This document shows positions 1 through 7,543 of a stretch of DNA of 24,509 bases, piece after piece. Positions within the stretch are counted from its first letter, which is position 1; every line of letters begins with the position of its first letter. The notes under the pieces were generated by a model. It was not told the DNA's origin. It did no database searches and saw only the letters and a list, made by a program, of their open reading frames with translations. This DNA is from CAADGY01 sp900696665 (lineage in GTDB: Bacteria; Acidobacteriota; Terriglobia; Bryobacterales; Bryobacteraceae): the NCBI GenBank assembly GCA_035063885.1, contig JAPSFM010000080.1:1-24509 (forward strand), in the 5' to 3' direction. The position numbers were made by a program, and so were the translations under genes.

Positions 1-114
1 CTTACCGTGTCACTCCCAAATCGCCGAACTCCCAGGGCGATACAACCTCCGAATGTCCCAAGTGGCCAGTACTTCCTCCCCCCGCAGTGCGGCAATCGCA
101 ATGAGCCGATTTCA

Positions 115-789
115 CTAAGCCCGCCGCCGCACCGGCAGGTACAGCAGCCAGAATACCGCCAGCGCCACGGCTTCTCCGCCCAGCACATACACCGGCCACG
201 GGCCGAGATAATCGAGCAGCGAAGCGCTGGACGGTTTCCGGCACAGGTACATGTAGTTCGTCCCGTAGATCAGGTTGAAAATTCCAACCGCGGCCGCATA
301 GACGTTCACGATGGCAAATGCCCTCCAGACGCAACCCGGGCGAAGCGCTGTCTGCCCGCTCCCGAGCAGCGTCAACAGCGTGACGACGACGAATCCGTGT
401 GCGAGGAAGAAATAGATAGTCGGGTACGATGCCAGCGGCGCCCAGAGGTCGGGCGTCAACAGAGCCATGGAAGCACCGCCGATGCCGGCAAACCAGGCCA
501 CCTCGAAGACCCGCCGGTTCAACGTCAGTGCGGCGGCCACGGTCAGCCACAGCATGACGTCGCAGAGATGAAGCGGCAGTCCCTCCGGGAACCGGAAGCC
601 TTCCCGGCTCAACCGGAAGGCATACCAGAACAATTCATTGACCGCGAGAAAGACACCGAGAGTGAACACGAGCGCGCGCGGTGGCACAATATCTTTCCGC
701 GCCGCCAGCGACAATACGATGGCCAGCGCGGGCGCCGCCGCCAGAATCAGCAGGTGCGCCGGACCGAAAAGTTGAAACCCCGTATTCAC
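115..789 (-). CDS. TIGR02206 (YwaF-like) integral membrane protein
   Basis: Predicted polytopic inner-membrane protein of about 224 residues with six to seven hydrophobic segments and almost no soluble domain. The Leu-His-Leu-Cys-Asp segment after the second hydrophobic stretch and a conserved Asn-Tyr-Met-Tyr-Leu segment near the C-terminus resemble the TIGR02206/YwaF family, whose function is unknown. I place the start at the GTG at 789-787, because the frame continues upstream only as non-hydrophobic sequence that would overlap the divergent DinB gene. A purine-rich AAAAAAGG stretch lies immediately before this GTG, closer than a normal Shine-Dalgarno. The stop is TAG at 117-115. Family assignment is by recall of motifs, so moderate-to-good confidence. 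Confidence 0.75.
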   Translation of the reverse strand: MNTGFQLFGPAHLLILAAAPALAIVLSLAARKDIVPPRALVFTLGVFLAVNELFWYAFRLSREGFRFPEGLPLHLCDVMLWLTVAAALTLNRRVFEVAWFAGIGGASMALLTPDLWAPLASYPTIYFFLAHGFVVVTLLTLLGSGQTALRPGCVWRAFAIVNVYAAAVGIFNLIYGTNYMYLCRKPSSASLLDYLGPWPVYVLGGEAVALAVFWLLYLPVRRRA

Positions 790-842
790 CCTTTTTTCAG
801 CCCTTGCTTTTCTTGTACTCGAAGCCGCCGGGCAGAGTCCGG

Positions 843-848
843 TAAAAT
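843..848 (+). promoter_or_regulatory. -10 element (TAAAAT) of dinB-family gene, possible leaderless start
   Basis: TAAAAT ends 8 bases before the ATG at 857, and no Shine-Dalgarno lies between. Transcription would start at or within a base or two of the start codon. No convincing -35 box is visible. The same spacing recurs at other starts in this window. Confidence 0.45.
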
Positions 849-856
849 TTGAAATT

Positions 857-1363
857 ATGGCGCTTAAAGACGCATTGTTGCCCGAATTCGACCACGAGAT
901 GGCCAACACCCGGCGGACCCTGGAACGCGTGCCGGAAGACCGTTTTGACTGGCGCCCGCATGAAAAGTCGCCGGCCATGGGATGGCTCGCAGCCCACCTG
1001 GCGAATATTCCAAGCTGGTGCACCTACACTCTTCAGCAGGACTCGCTCGACCTCGCGCCCGGCGGCCAGGAGCAGCGCTTCCATTCTGCCGCTTCCCTGA
1101 AAGAAGTACTCGAGAGTTTTGACACCAACGTCGCGGCGGCGCGCCAGGTGATCGGCAACACCAGCGACGAACAGTTCGCCGTTCCCTGGACCCTGCTCAA
1201 AGCCGGACAGACCATTTTCAGTATGCCGCGTGCAGCCATTCTCCGGAGCTTTGTGTTGAACCACATTGTGCATCACCGGGGCCAGCTCACCGTCTATCTG
1301 CGATTGAACAACATACCCGTGCCTGCGCTGTATGGGCGGTCCGCCGACGAGTCAGCTTTTTAG
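857..1363 (+). CDS. DinB family protein
   Basis: A 168-residue four-helix-bundle protein of the DinB/YfiT type (putative metal-dependent enzymes; many members have thiol-transferase or unknown activities). The metal-binding triad is visible: His47 in the Trp-Leu-Ala-Ala-His segment, and His136-x3-His140 in the C-terminal helix. The N-terminal stretch with Phe-Asp-Trp-Arg-Pro-His is typical of acidobacterial members. The ATG at 857 is chosen over the out-of-frame ATG at 849 because only this frame gives the family sequence. It is divergent from the membrane protein gene. Its last 12 bases overlap the end of the convergent tetR gene, so the two transcripts must be complementary at their 3' ends. 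The substrate cannot be told from sequence. Confidence 0.88.
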   Translation: MALKDALLPEFDHEMANTRRTLERVPEDRFDWRPHEKSPAMGWLAAHLANIPSWCTYTLQQDSLDLAPGGQEQRFHSAASLKEVLESFDTNVAAARQVIGNTSDEQFAVPWTLLKAGQTIFSMPRAAILRSFVLNHIVHHRGQLTVYLRLNNIPVPALYGRSADESAF

Positions 1364-1987
1364 CTGCCGCCGGCGCGGCGAAGCCGGCTTCTTCAGAATT
1401 CCTTCCAGAAGTCCCCGTGTTGCGCGATCGGTGAACACCAAGACGTCCGCGGTGGTGCGAAAAGGCAACTGCCCCGCGATAGCGAGCTTCGCGATTCCGT
1501 GAACCAGCGACCAGGCGGTGAAGGCAAGCGGAGTGGGGTCTCCCGCCTCCAGTTCCCCCGCGTCCTGACAGGCTTTGATGGCGTCCATCAGGACCTCGAA
1601 AGCGCGCTTGGCCGCGGCGGAGTACTCCGCATAGGAGTGAGCCGACGGGGGCCGGTCGAACATCACCGAAAAGTGCTTCCGGTACTCCAGGGCGAAACCG
1701 ACATAACCGCGCCCGGTAAGCCTGAGCCTGTCCGGTGCCGTCCCGGCCTGCGCCGCTTCGGTATTCATGGCGGCCGTCAATCGCTCGAAGCCCTGGGCAG
1801 CCACCGCCGCGAGCAACTCATCTTTATCCGCGAAGTGGCGGTACGGCGCATTATGCGAAACACCGGCGCGCCGCGCCACTTCCCGCAGCGTAATGCCTCG
1901 CGGTCCCGCCGTATCTATGTGTTGCAAAGCCGCTTCGAGTAGAGCTTCCTTCAGATTGCCGTGGTGGTAGGGATGGGGCTGCTTCAT
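1352..1987 (-). CDS. TetR/AcrR family transcriptional regulator
   Basis: A 211-residue repressor-type protein. The N-terminal helix-turn-helix (about residues 13-60) has the expected Gly-Ile-Thr-Leu-Arg-Glu-Val-Ala and Tyr-Arg-His-Phe-x-x-Lys-Asp-Glu-Leu signatures. The C-terminal ligand domain contains Ala-Trp-Ser-Leu-Val-His-Gly, characteristic of the TetR_C WHG group (PF13305). It is transcribed away from the oxidoreductase gene at 2077, and the shared 89-base intergenic region holds two matching 17-bp palindromes, so it probably represses that gene and perhaps itself. The ligand is unknown. The neighbouring acyl-CoA synthetase and RetSat-like genes suggest a lipid or polyene effector, but this is inference. 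Confidence 0.9.
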   Translation of the reverse strand: MKQPHPYHHGNLKEALLEAALQHIDTAGPRGITLREVARRAGVSHNAPYRHFADKDELLAAVAAQGFERLTAAMNTEAAQAGTAPDRLRLTGRGYVGFALEYRKHFSVMFDRPPSAHSYAEYSAAAKRAFEVLMDAIKACQDAGELEAGDPTPLAFTAWSLVHGIAKLAIAGQLPFRTTADVLVFTDRATRGLLEGILKKPASPRRRQLKS

Positions 1988-2010
1988 GCCTCTTCATTTC
2001 ACCAGAAAAG

Positions 2011-2027
2011 TGTTGACACTGACAACA
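2011..2027. promoter_or_regulatory. Operator-like palindrome 1 (TetR site)
   Basis: TGTTGACACTGACAACA is an imperfect 17-bp palindrome (half-site TGTTGWCA around one central base). It contains the -35 box TTGACA of the oxidoreductase promoter. A second copy lies 30 bp downstream, centre to centre. The shape and size fit TetR-family operators. Confidence 0.65.
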
Positions 2028-2041
2028 TCTACGTTTACAAT
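2013..2041 (+). promoter_or_regulatory. Sigma-70-type promoter of the RetSat-like gene
   Basis: TTGACA (2013-2018) is followed after exactly 17 bases by TACAAT (2036-2041). This is the best promoter match in the window. The -35 lies inside operator 1, and the last base of the -10 touches operator 2, so bound repressor would block polymerase directly. Confidence 0.75.
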
Positions 2042-2057
2042 GTTGTCAATGTCCACA
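2041..2057. promoter_or_regulatory. Operator-like palindrome 2 (TetR site)
   Basis: TGTTGTCAATGTCCACA matches palindrome 1 at 14 of 17 positions under the shared form TGTTGWCANTGWCMACA. The spacing of three helical turns puts both copies on the same DNA face. The outer arms also form a larger inverted repeat, TGACAACAT (2020-2028) against ATGTTGTCA (2040-2048), which is perfect over 9 bp. Confidence 0.6.
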
Positions 2058-2076
2058 TTGGAGGAGACAAAGCATC

Positions 2077-3732
2077 ATGGCCAGAAATGGAACCGGGATT
2101 TCCTACAGGCAGCATCAGATTGCGGAAGCCTGGGACGCAGTGGTGATCGGCTCCGGCATGGGCGGGCTCACCACCGCTGCCCTGCTGGCGAAACACACCC
2201 GGCTTCGTGTACTCGTGCTGGAGCGACATTACACGGCGGGCGGGTACACGCACTCGTTCAGCCGGCCGGGATTTGACTGGGACGTTGGAGTGCACTATAT
2301 CGGCCAGGTACACGATCCGGACGCTCCGTTGCGGCGGGCCTTCGACCACCTGACGGAAGGGCGGCTTGAGTGGCGCCGTGTGCCCGATGTGTATGATCGT
2401 GCGATCATCGCGGGCCATGAATATGAGTTCGTCAGCGGCGAACAGCGGTTTCGCGAACGCATGAAGGAATACTTCCCCCGGGAGGGCCGTGCGATCGATG
2501 CCTACGTTGACGCCGTCAAGTCCTGCGCCCGTATGAGCGGGTTGTACTTCGCCGAAAAAGCGATTCCCCGGCCCGCCGCGCGGATTGCCGGAGGGCTCAT
2601 GCGGTCTCCCTTTCTCCGTTGGGCGGGACGCACTACCGCACAGGTGCTCGGCGGCCTGACGGACAATCGGGAACTGATTGCCGTACTGACAGCCCAGTGG
2701 GGCGACTATGGACTTCCGCCTGCTCAAAGCAGTTTTGGAATTCATGCAACGATTGCGCATCATTTTCTGGAGGGAGCAGCCTATCCCGTAGGCGGGGCGG
2801 CACAGATCGCTGCGTCGGTGGCGCCGGTCATTGAGCGGGCGGGAGGGAAGATCGTGGTGGGGGCGGAAGTAAGCGAGGTGCTCGTGGAAAACGGTAAAGC
2901 GAGTGGCGTCCGTATGAGTGACGGCAAGGTGTTTCGCGCGCCCAGGGTCATCAGCGATGCCGGCGCCGGGAATACGCTCGGTTCTCTGCTGCGCTCGCCG
3001 GCGCCCGGCGTCGAGGGGATACTGGAGGAAATCCGGCGCCTCCCGCCGTCGATGGCCTATATGACGCTCTATGTAGGCCTGGACGGCGCCGCCGCTGAGT
3101 TGGATCTGAAGGGCGCGAACATCTGGGTGCACCCTACCGCGAATCACGACGGGAATCTCGCACGGTTCAGCGAAGACTTCGCCAACCCGTTTCCGTTTTT
3201 ATTCATCTCCTTCCCATCGGCGAAGGATCCGGACTTCGAACAGCGGCACCCCGGCCATGCAACGGTCGAAGTCGTAACGCCTGTGCCCTACGACTGGTTT
3301 AGAAACTGGCAGGACACGCGCTGGAAACGGCGCGGCGCCGAGTACGAGGAGATGAAAGCCCGTTTTTCCAGACGGCTGCTGGCGGAATTGGAGTGCTATG
3401 TTCCCGCCGTGCGCGGACGCATCGTCCATGCCGAACTATCCACGCCAGTGACCGCGCGGCACTTCATGAACTATGCCAGGGGTGAAGCCTATGGCATTGC
3501 TGCGACGCCGGAACGTTTTCGCTTGCGCGCGCTCGCGCCACGCACTCCCGTCCCCGGTTTGTACCTGACCGGACAGGATGTGGCCATGCCGGGAGTCACG
3601 GGCGCACTGTTTGGGGGAGCGCTGGCAGCGTCGGCGGTGCTGGGAAAGAATATGATCTCGAAAATGACTGCCCGCAGCCGGACACTGCGCGCACCAACCC
3701 GCCGGCCGCTGCTTTCCGGCACCTTGAGCTGA
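2077..3732 (+). CDS. RetSat/CrtI-like NAD(P)/FAD-dependent oxidoreductase
   Basis: A 551-residue flavoprotein of the phytoene desaturase / all-trans-retinol saturase superfamily. The N-terminal Rossmann dinucleotide motif is Gly25-x-Gly27-x-x-Gly30, with Glu49 ending the second strand for the FAD ribose, followed by the Ala-Gly-Gly-Tyr segment typical of the family. The C-terminal FAD segment (Pro-Gly-Leu-Tyr-Leu-Thr-Gly-Gln-Asp, about residue 493 onward) is also present. Such enzymes reduce or desaturate polyene or fatty-acyl-like lipids, but the substrate here is unknown. The ATG is preceded by GGAGGAG at 2060-2066. A TetR gene diverges from it with operators between. The acyl-CoA synthetase follows after 51 bases with its own -10 box, so co-function in lipid metabolism is plausible but unproven. 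Confidence 0.85.
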   Translation: MARNGTGISYRQHQIAEAWDAVVIGSGMGGLTTAALLAKHTRLRVLVLERHYTAGGYTHSFSRPGFDWDVGVHYIGQVHDPDAPLRRAFDHLTEGRLEWRRVPDVYDRAIIAGHEYEFVSGEQRFRERMKEYFPREGRAIDAYVDAVKSCARMSGLYFAEKAIPRPAARIAGGLMRSPFLRWAGRTTAQVLGGLTDNRELIAVLTAQWGDYGLPPAQSSFGIHATIAHHFLEGAAYPVGGAAQIAASVAPVIERAGGKIVVGAEVSEVLVENGKASGVRMSDGKVFRAPRVISDAGAGNTLGSLLRSPAPGVEGILEEIRRLPPSMAYMTLYVGLDGAAAELDLKGANIWVHPTANHDGNLARFSEDFANPFPFLFISFPSAKDPDFEQRHPGHATVEVVTPVPYDWFRNWQDTRWKRRGAEYEEMKARFSRRLLAELECYVPAVRGRIVHAELSTPVTARHFMNYARGEAYGIAATPERFRLRALAPRTPVPGLYLTGQDVAMPGVTGALFGGALAASAVLGKNMISKMTARSRTLRAPTRRPLLSGTLS

Positions 3733-3769
3733 ACTTCCTCTTCTGCGGTTTCCACCGGTTCAATATCTG

Positions 3770-3775
3770 TATAAT
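3770..3775 (+). promoter_or_regulatory. -10 element (TATAAT) of acyl-CoA synthetase gene, possible leaderless start
   Basis: A consensus TATAAT ends 8 bases before the GTG at 3784. No Shine-Dalgarno is present between them, and the -35 region is poor. Predicted transcription would begin at or next to the GTG. Confidence 0.5.
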
Positions 3776-3783
3776 CGGCCTTT

Positions 3784-5442
3784 GTGAGCCTGCACGGGGA
3801 ACTAAAGCACGCCGCCGGCGTCTTTCTTCACAGCCAGACCCGGGGGCCGGTTGTACCTCTTCTCGAAGAAACAATCGCCGCGGCTTTTGACGATGCCGTG
3901 GCGCGTAATCCGGCGGGAACCGCGCTGGTCTCCTGCCACCAGAACGTCCGGCTTTCTTATGAAGAATTGAGGAAGAAGGTGGACGCGCTCGCGGCCGGCC
4001 TATGGTCAGCGGGGATTCGTCCCGGCGACCGCATCGGAGTCTGGGCATCGAACTGCGTGGAATGGATCTGCCTGCAATTCAGCGCGGCGCGGACCGGCGC
4101 CGTGCTGGTGAACGTGAATCCCGCCTATCGTTCCCACGAGTTGCGCTATGTCCTGGCACGATCGCGCATGAAGGCGATCTTCCTGCACGAAAAGGACGCG
4201 CGGGTCAACTATCTGGAGGTGCTGGAGGAATCGCGCCACGGACAGGAACTCGCCCTGCAGCACGTGATCGTTCTCGGCAGTGACGCCTGGAATGCGCTCG
4301 CCCAGGCGCGCGGTCCGGCGCCGCGGCCTCCCGGAGTGCCGCAGGATGTGGCGAACATTCAATATACATCGGGCACCACGGGCGCCCCGAAGGGGGTGCT
4401 GCTGACGCATCGCAACCTCCTGAACAACGCGATCCTGATCGGCCGCCAGATGCAGGTGTCCTCCGCGGACCGCCTCTGCTCGCCGGTGCCGCTCTACCAC
4501 TGCTTCGGGTGTGTGATGAGTTCGCTGATGACCATGGTGAACTCCGCGACGCTCGTTCTGCCTGCCGCGCAGTTCGACGCCACCGCCACGCTGCGCGCTA
4601 TCCATGATGAGCGGTGCACCCTGCTTTACGGCGTGCCCACGATGTTTATCGCGGAGCTTGAGCACCCCGGTTTTGCGAACTACGACCTCACTTCCCTGCG
4701 CACGGGAATCATGGCGGGCGCACCGTGCCCTGTCGAAGTGATGCAGAAGGTGACCGGCCGCATGCATTGCCGGGACCTGACGATTGCCTACGGCCAGACA
4801 GAAAGCTCGCCGGTTATCACGATGTCGAGCCTCGAAGATGGCATCGATTTAAGGGTCAGCACCGTCGGCCGGGTGATGCCCAATACCGAAGTGAAAGTGG
4901 TGTCACCGGACACCGGCGAGGTAGTGCCCACCGGGACCTTGGGCGAACTGTGCACGCGGGGCTATCTCGTCATGAAAGGCTACGATGGCGATCCGGAGGG
5001 CACCGCCGCGGCCATCGACAGCGAAGGCTGGCTGCACACCGGCGACATCGCCGTCATGCGCCGCGACGGCTATTTCCATATACGCGGCAGGCTGAAAGAT
5101 ACGATCATTCGCGGGGGAGAAAACATCTACCCGCGCGAGATCGAAGAGTTTCTTCACCAGCATCCGGACATTGCCGACGTGTATGTCGTGGGCATTCCAC
5201 ACGAGAGGCTGGGCGAGGCGGTGCTGGCCTGGATTCGGCTGAAGAACGGCGTCCGCATGACGGCGGCCGATGTCCGGGAGTTTTGCCGCGGCAGGATTGC
5301 CTACTTTAAAACGCCGCAATATGTCCGCTTCGTGGACGAATTTCCTCTCACGGTCACCGGAAAAGTGCAGAAATACCGGATCCGCGAAATCGAAATCGAA
5401 GAACGCGGGCTCCGCGCCGCTCAATCCATCCGCACGGCGTGA
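3784..5442 (+). CDS. Acyl-CoA synthetase (AMP-dependent ligase, FadD-like)
   Basis: A 552-residue member of the ANL adenylating superfamily that activates a carboxylic acid to acyl-AMP and then acyl-CoA. The P-loop Tyr-Thr-Ser-Gly-Thr-Thr-Gly-Ala-Pro-Lys-Gly lies near residue 194. Tyr-Gly-Gln-Thr-Glu-Ser-Ser-Pro (A5), His-Thr-Gly-Asp (A7) and the hinge Gly-Arg-Leu-Lys-Asp with Arg-Gly-Gly-Glu-Asn-Ile-Tyr-Pro (A8, about 433-450) follow. The catalytic C-terminal Lys lies in Val-Thr-Gly-Lys (about 526). All core motifs are intact, and length and motif style match medium/long-chain fatty-acyl-CoA ligases (AcsF2-like). The start is GTG, with no ribosome binding site. The chain length of the substrate cannot be read from sequence. 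Confidence 0.88.
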   Translation: MSLHGELKHAAGVFLHSQTRGPVVPLLEETIAAAFDDAVARNPAGTALVSCHQNVRLSYEELRKKVDALAAGLWSAGIRPGDRIGVWASNCVEWICLQFSAARTGAVLVNVNPAYRSHELRYVLARSRMKAIFLHEKDARVNYLEVLEESRHGQELALQHVIVLGSDAWNALAQARGPAPRPPGVPQDVANIQYTSGTTGAPKGVLLTHRNLLNNAILIGRQMQVSSADRLCSPVPLYHCFGCVMSSLMTMVNSATLVLPAAQFDATATLRAIHDERCTLLYGVPTMFIAELEHPGFANYDLTSLRTGIMAGAPCPVEVMQKVTGRMHCRDLTIAYGQTESSPVITMSSLEDGIDLRVSTVGRVMPNTEVKVVSPDTGEVVPTGTLGELCTRGYLVMKGYDGDPEGTAAAIDSEGWLHTGDIAVMRRDGYFHIRGRLKDTIIRGGENIYPREIEEFLHQHPDIADVYVVGIPHERLGEAVLAWIRLKNGVRMTAADVREFCRGRIAYFKTPQYVRFVDEFPLTVTGKVQKYRIREIEIEERGLRAAQSIRTA

Positions 5443-5448
5443 GCCGGG

Positions 5449-6348
5449 TCAGGACCGCACCGCGCCGAGGGCGGCGGCGAGCAACTCGCAGTTTTCGTGC
5501 ACCTGCTCGGAATATTTCGGAAACATCCCGATCACAAAACAATCAGACGGTTTCGCGTACCGCGCCGCCAGAGCCAGCGCATCCAGCATCTGCACGCGCG
5601 AGGCGCATTTTCTCGACGCGCCGTAGACCTTGAAGAGCAGGCATTGCTTTGGCGTGCGGCGGACGCGTTCCAGCATCCGCTCGCGGTCCGCATCCAGAAA
5701 CAGCTCGCCGGTGGCGCCGCCGGCCAGCCGCGCCAACTCCTCTTTCGGACGCGCCAGATTGTAGAGGCTGGTCATATAAAAATCGACATCCCAGCCTTTG
5801 TCCTCGACATAGTCGATGACTTCCGGAATGTGGGTTCCCAAACCCACGCGCACACCCGCATCGCGCATCACCTTCAGCGTCTCGCGCGCCTGTTCAATTT
5901 TCCCGGATGCCCAATAGCGGTCGGTCTGGCTGCCGTGGTGGTAAACACCGATCGCCCCGGCGGCGGCGCAGTCCCTTATGTTTCGTGGAATGTCCACCAG
6001 TTCGGAGGCGGTCTGTGCGATCCAATGAATGCGTCCACCTTCCTGACGGTATTCACTCAGAAGCCGGAGGATGTGGCGGTCTCCTCTGGACTGCCAGGTA
6101 TTGACGCCTGCCTCCTCGCACGCGCGCAGCAGTTTCTTCACGTTGGCCGCGGTGAAGTACTCCAGCATCTCGCGGCTCATCCCGGCGGATACATGCGAGT
6201 TGCCGCTGATCGGGTTCCCTCCCACCATCAGGCGCGAAACACGATAAGATCCAAAAGGCGCCTGATGGGGCTTGGTTGTCTGCCCGGCAACGGCGGGTGT
6301 GCCCACGAGCAGGGCGGCCAGCGCGTTGCGCCTGTTCAAACGCATCAT
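5449..6348 (-). CDS. Secreted TIM-barrel protein, aldo/keto reductase-like
   Basis: A 299-residue protein (or 298 from the second ATG at 6345) with a twin-arginine-like leader: Arg-Arg-Asn-Ala-Leu followed by a hydrophobic stretch ending near Ala-Val-Ala-Gly-Gln. The mature part reads as an alternating alpha/beta barrel that starts like aldo/keto reductases (Ser-Arg-Leu-Met-Val-Gly-Gly-Asn-Pro), with Gly-Val-Asn-Thr-Trp where AKRs have their catalytic Asp region. I do not see a convincing Asp-Tyr-Lys-His tetrad, so catalytic function is doubtful. GGAGG (complement of 6352-6356) is spaced better for the second ATG. It is divergent from the Gfo/Idh gene across a shared promoter region. Acidobacterial genomes carry many such proteins of unknown role. 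Confidence 0.7.
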   Translation of the reverse strand: MMRLNRRNALAALLVGTPAVAGQTTKPHQAPFGSYRVSRLMVGGNPISGNSHVSAGMSREMLEYFTAANVKKLLRACEEAGVNTWQSRGDRHILRLLSEYRQEGGRIHWIAQTASELVDIPRNIRDCAAAGAIGVYHHGSQTDRYWASGKIEQARETLKVMRDAGVRVGLGTHIPEVIDYVEDKGWDVDFYMTSLYNLARPKEELARLAGGATGELFLDADRERMLERVRRTPKQCLLFKVYGASRKCASRVQMLDALALAARYAKPSDCFVIGMFPKYSEQVHENCELLAAALGAVRS

Positions 6349-6371
6349 AGGCCTCCGGATAACCGAACCTT

Positions 6372-6400
6372 ATTATACCGATTAGGAGATCGACTATGAA
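6372..6400 (-). promoter_or_regulatory. Promoter of the AKR-like gene, overlapping the divergent start codon
   Basis: On the minus strand TTCATA (6400-6395) is followed after 17 bases by TATAAT (6377-6372). The -35 covers the ATG of the plus-strand gene at 6396. On the plus strand TATTAT (6371-6376) overlaps the same -10, so the two genes probably share a compact bidirectional promoter. Confidence 0.5.
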
Positions 6401-7523
6401 GGAAGACCGGCGGCGATTTCTGACGGGCGGTGCAGCCGCGCTCGCGGCAACCCGGATGAAGGCACAAGCGGAAAAAGAAATCCGCACGGCGATGATTGGA
6501 ATCGGCAACCGCGGCAGCGGCCTGCTGAAACAAGTGCTTACCGAGCGGAACATAACGGTGGCGGCCGTATGCGATATCGATTCACAGGCGCGCGACAAGG
6601 CGCAAACGGCTGCGGGCCGCGACAATCCGCGCGCCTTTACGGACTACCGCCAGGTGCTGGACCTGAAGGATGTGGACGCGGTGGTGATCGCTACGCCCTG
6701 CGACTTGCACGCCGAAATGGCCGCCGCGGCGCTGGAGGCCGGCAAGTACGTTTATTGTGAAAAGCCCCTGGGGATTACGCCGGAGCAGGTAAAACGGGCG
6801 CTGGACGCCTCGCGCCGCGCCAGAACCTTCCTGCAGATCGGCCAGCAACTACGCTACTTCCCCGGCATGCGGGAAGCCGTCCGGCTGATTCAGGAGGAGA
6901 AGATCCTCGGTGTCCCGTTCGTGATCAAAGCGCAGCGGCACAGTACGCCGGTGCCGCTCGAAGCCCAACTAAGGCGTCCGGCGTGGTACAAGGACGTGCG
7001 CCGTTCGGGCGACCTGATCGTCGAAAATGCGGTGCACAACCTGGATGTATGCAACTGGATCACAGGGAGCCGTCCCACCAGCGCCTACGGGCACGGCAAA
7101 AAGTATCTGCCGGAACAGAAACCAGCTGGCTCGGAGATGATGGACGGCTTCAGCGTCGAGTATGTCTACGACAACGACATGCACCTCGACTATAGCCAGC
7201 TTTACCTGCACCCGCGCACGCTGAAGATGCTGCCAAACTATCAGTGGTACCTGGTATTCGGCGAGAAGGGGACACTGGATGTTACACAGGGAGTGCTTTA
7301 CGGCATCCAGGGCACGGCCGAGCCGAAGGAGGTCGTCCCCCAAGATATACGCGAGCGAAGAGAGAACGCCATGAGTGAGTTCTACGCCTGCATCCGCGAA
7401 GGCCGCAAACCTGTCGCCGGCATAGAAGTGGGCGCCACTGCCGCGCTGACGGCGATTATGGGCCGCGAAGCGATCTACCGGCGGCGCATGGTGACGTGGA
7501 AAGAACTCGGTGTCGAAGTCTGA
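6396..7523 (+). CDS. Gfo/Idh/MocA family oxidoreductase, Tat-exported
   Basis: A 375-residue NAD(P)-dependent sugar dehydrogenase-like enzyme. The twin-arginine leader (Asp-Arg-Arg-Arg-Phe-Leu, then an Ala-rich stretch) is at residues 4-24. The Rossmann motif is Gly35-x-Gly37-x-x-Gly40, and the family's Glu122-Lys123-Pro124 follows the strand Tyr-Val-Tyr-Cys. The C-terminal half has the His-Asn-Leu-Asp-Val-Cys-Asn-Trp segment expected at the active site. AGGAG at 6384-6388 sits 7 bases before the ATG. Tat export fits a protein that folds with its cofactor in the cytoplasm; members of this secreted subgroup often act on carbohydrates, but the substrate is unknown. It is convergent with the aminotransferase gene, stop to stop within 10 bases. 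Confidence 0.9.
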   Translation: MKEDRRRFLTGGAAALAATRMKAQAEKEIRTAMIGIGNRGSGLLKQVLTERNITVAAVCDIDSQARDKAQTAAGRDNPRAFTDYRQVLDLKDVDAVVIATPCDLHAEMAAAALEAGKYVYCEKPLGITPEQVKRALDASRRARTFLQIGQQLRYFPGMREAVRLIQEEKILGVPFVIKAQRHSTPVPLEAQLRRPAWYKDVRRSGDLIVENAVHNLDVCNWITGSRPTSAYGHGKKYLPEQKPAGSEMMDGFSVEYVYDNDMHLDYSQLYLHPRTLKMLPNYQWYLVFGEKGTLDVTQGVLYGIQGTAEPKEVVPQDIRERRENAMSEFYACIREGRKPVAGIEVGATAALTAIMGREAIYRRRMVTWKELGVEV

Positions 7524-7543
7524 GCCCGGCACTCAGGCGGGCT
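7523..7543. terminator. Small hairpin between convergent genes
   Basis: AGCCCG (7523-7528) pairs with CGGGCT (7538-7543) across a 9-base loop, at the meeting point of the convergent Gfo/Idh and aminotransferase genes. There is no T tract on either side, so intrinsic termination is only a possibility. Confidence 0.25.

Noticed and set aside
7..852. Long plus-strand open frame across the membrane-protein gene
   Set aside because: Arg/Gln/Pro-rich shadow of the opposite strand in GC-rich DNA; no family pattern, while the minus frame gives clear transmembrane segments.
1353..1366. CAGCT-TTTT-AGCTG hairpin at the convergent dinB/tetR ends
   Set aside because: Only a 5-bp stem, overlaps both stop codons, no T tract downstream; too weak to call a terminator.
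1380..1391. GAAGCCGGCTTC palindrome near the 3' end of tetR, considered as terminator
   Set aside because: Inside the coding region, no loop and no T tract.
2035..3147. Minus-strand open frame of 370 codons across the RetSat-like gene
   Set aside because: Antisense shadow; the plus frame has FAD motifs, a promoter and a ribosome binding site.
4006..4767. Minus-strand frame of 253 codons opposite the acyl-CoA synthetase
   Set aside because: His/Arg-rich antisense shadow without recognisable domains.
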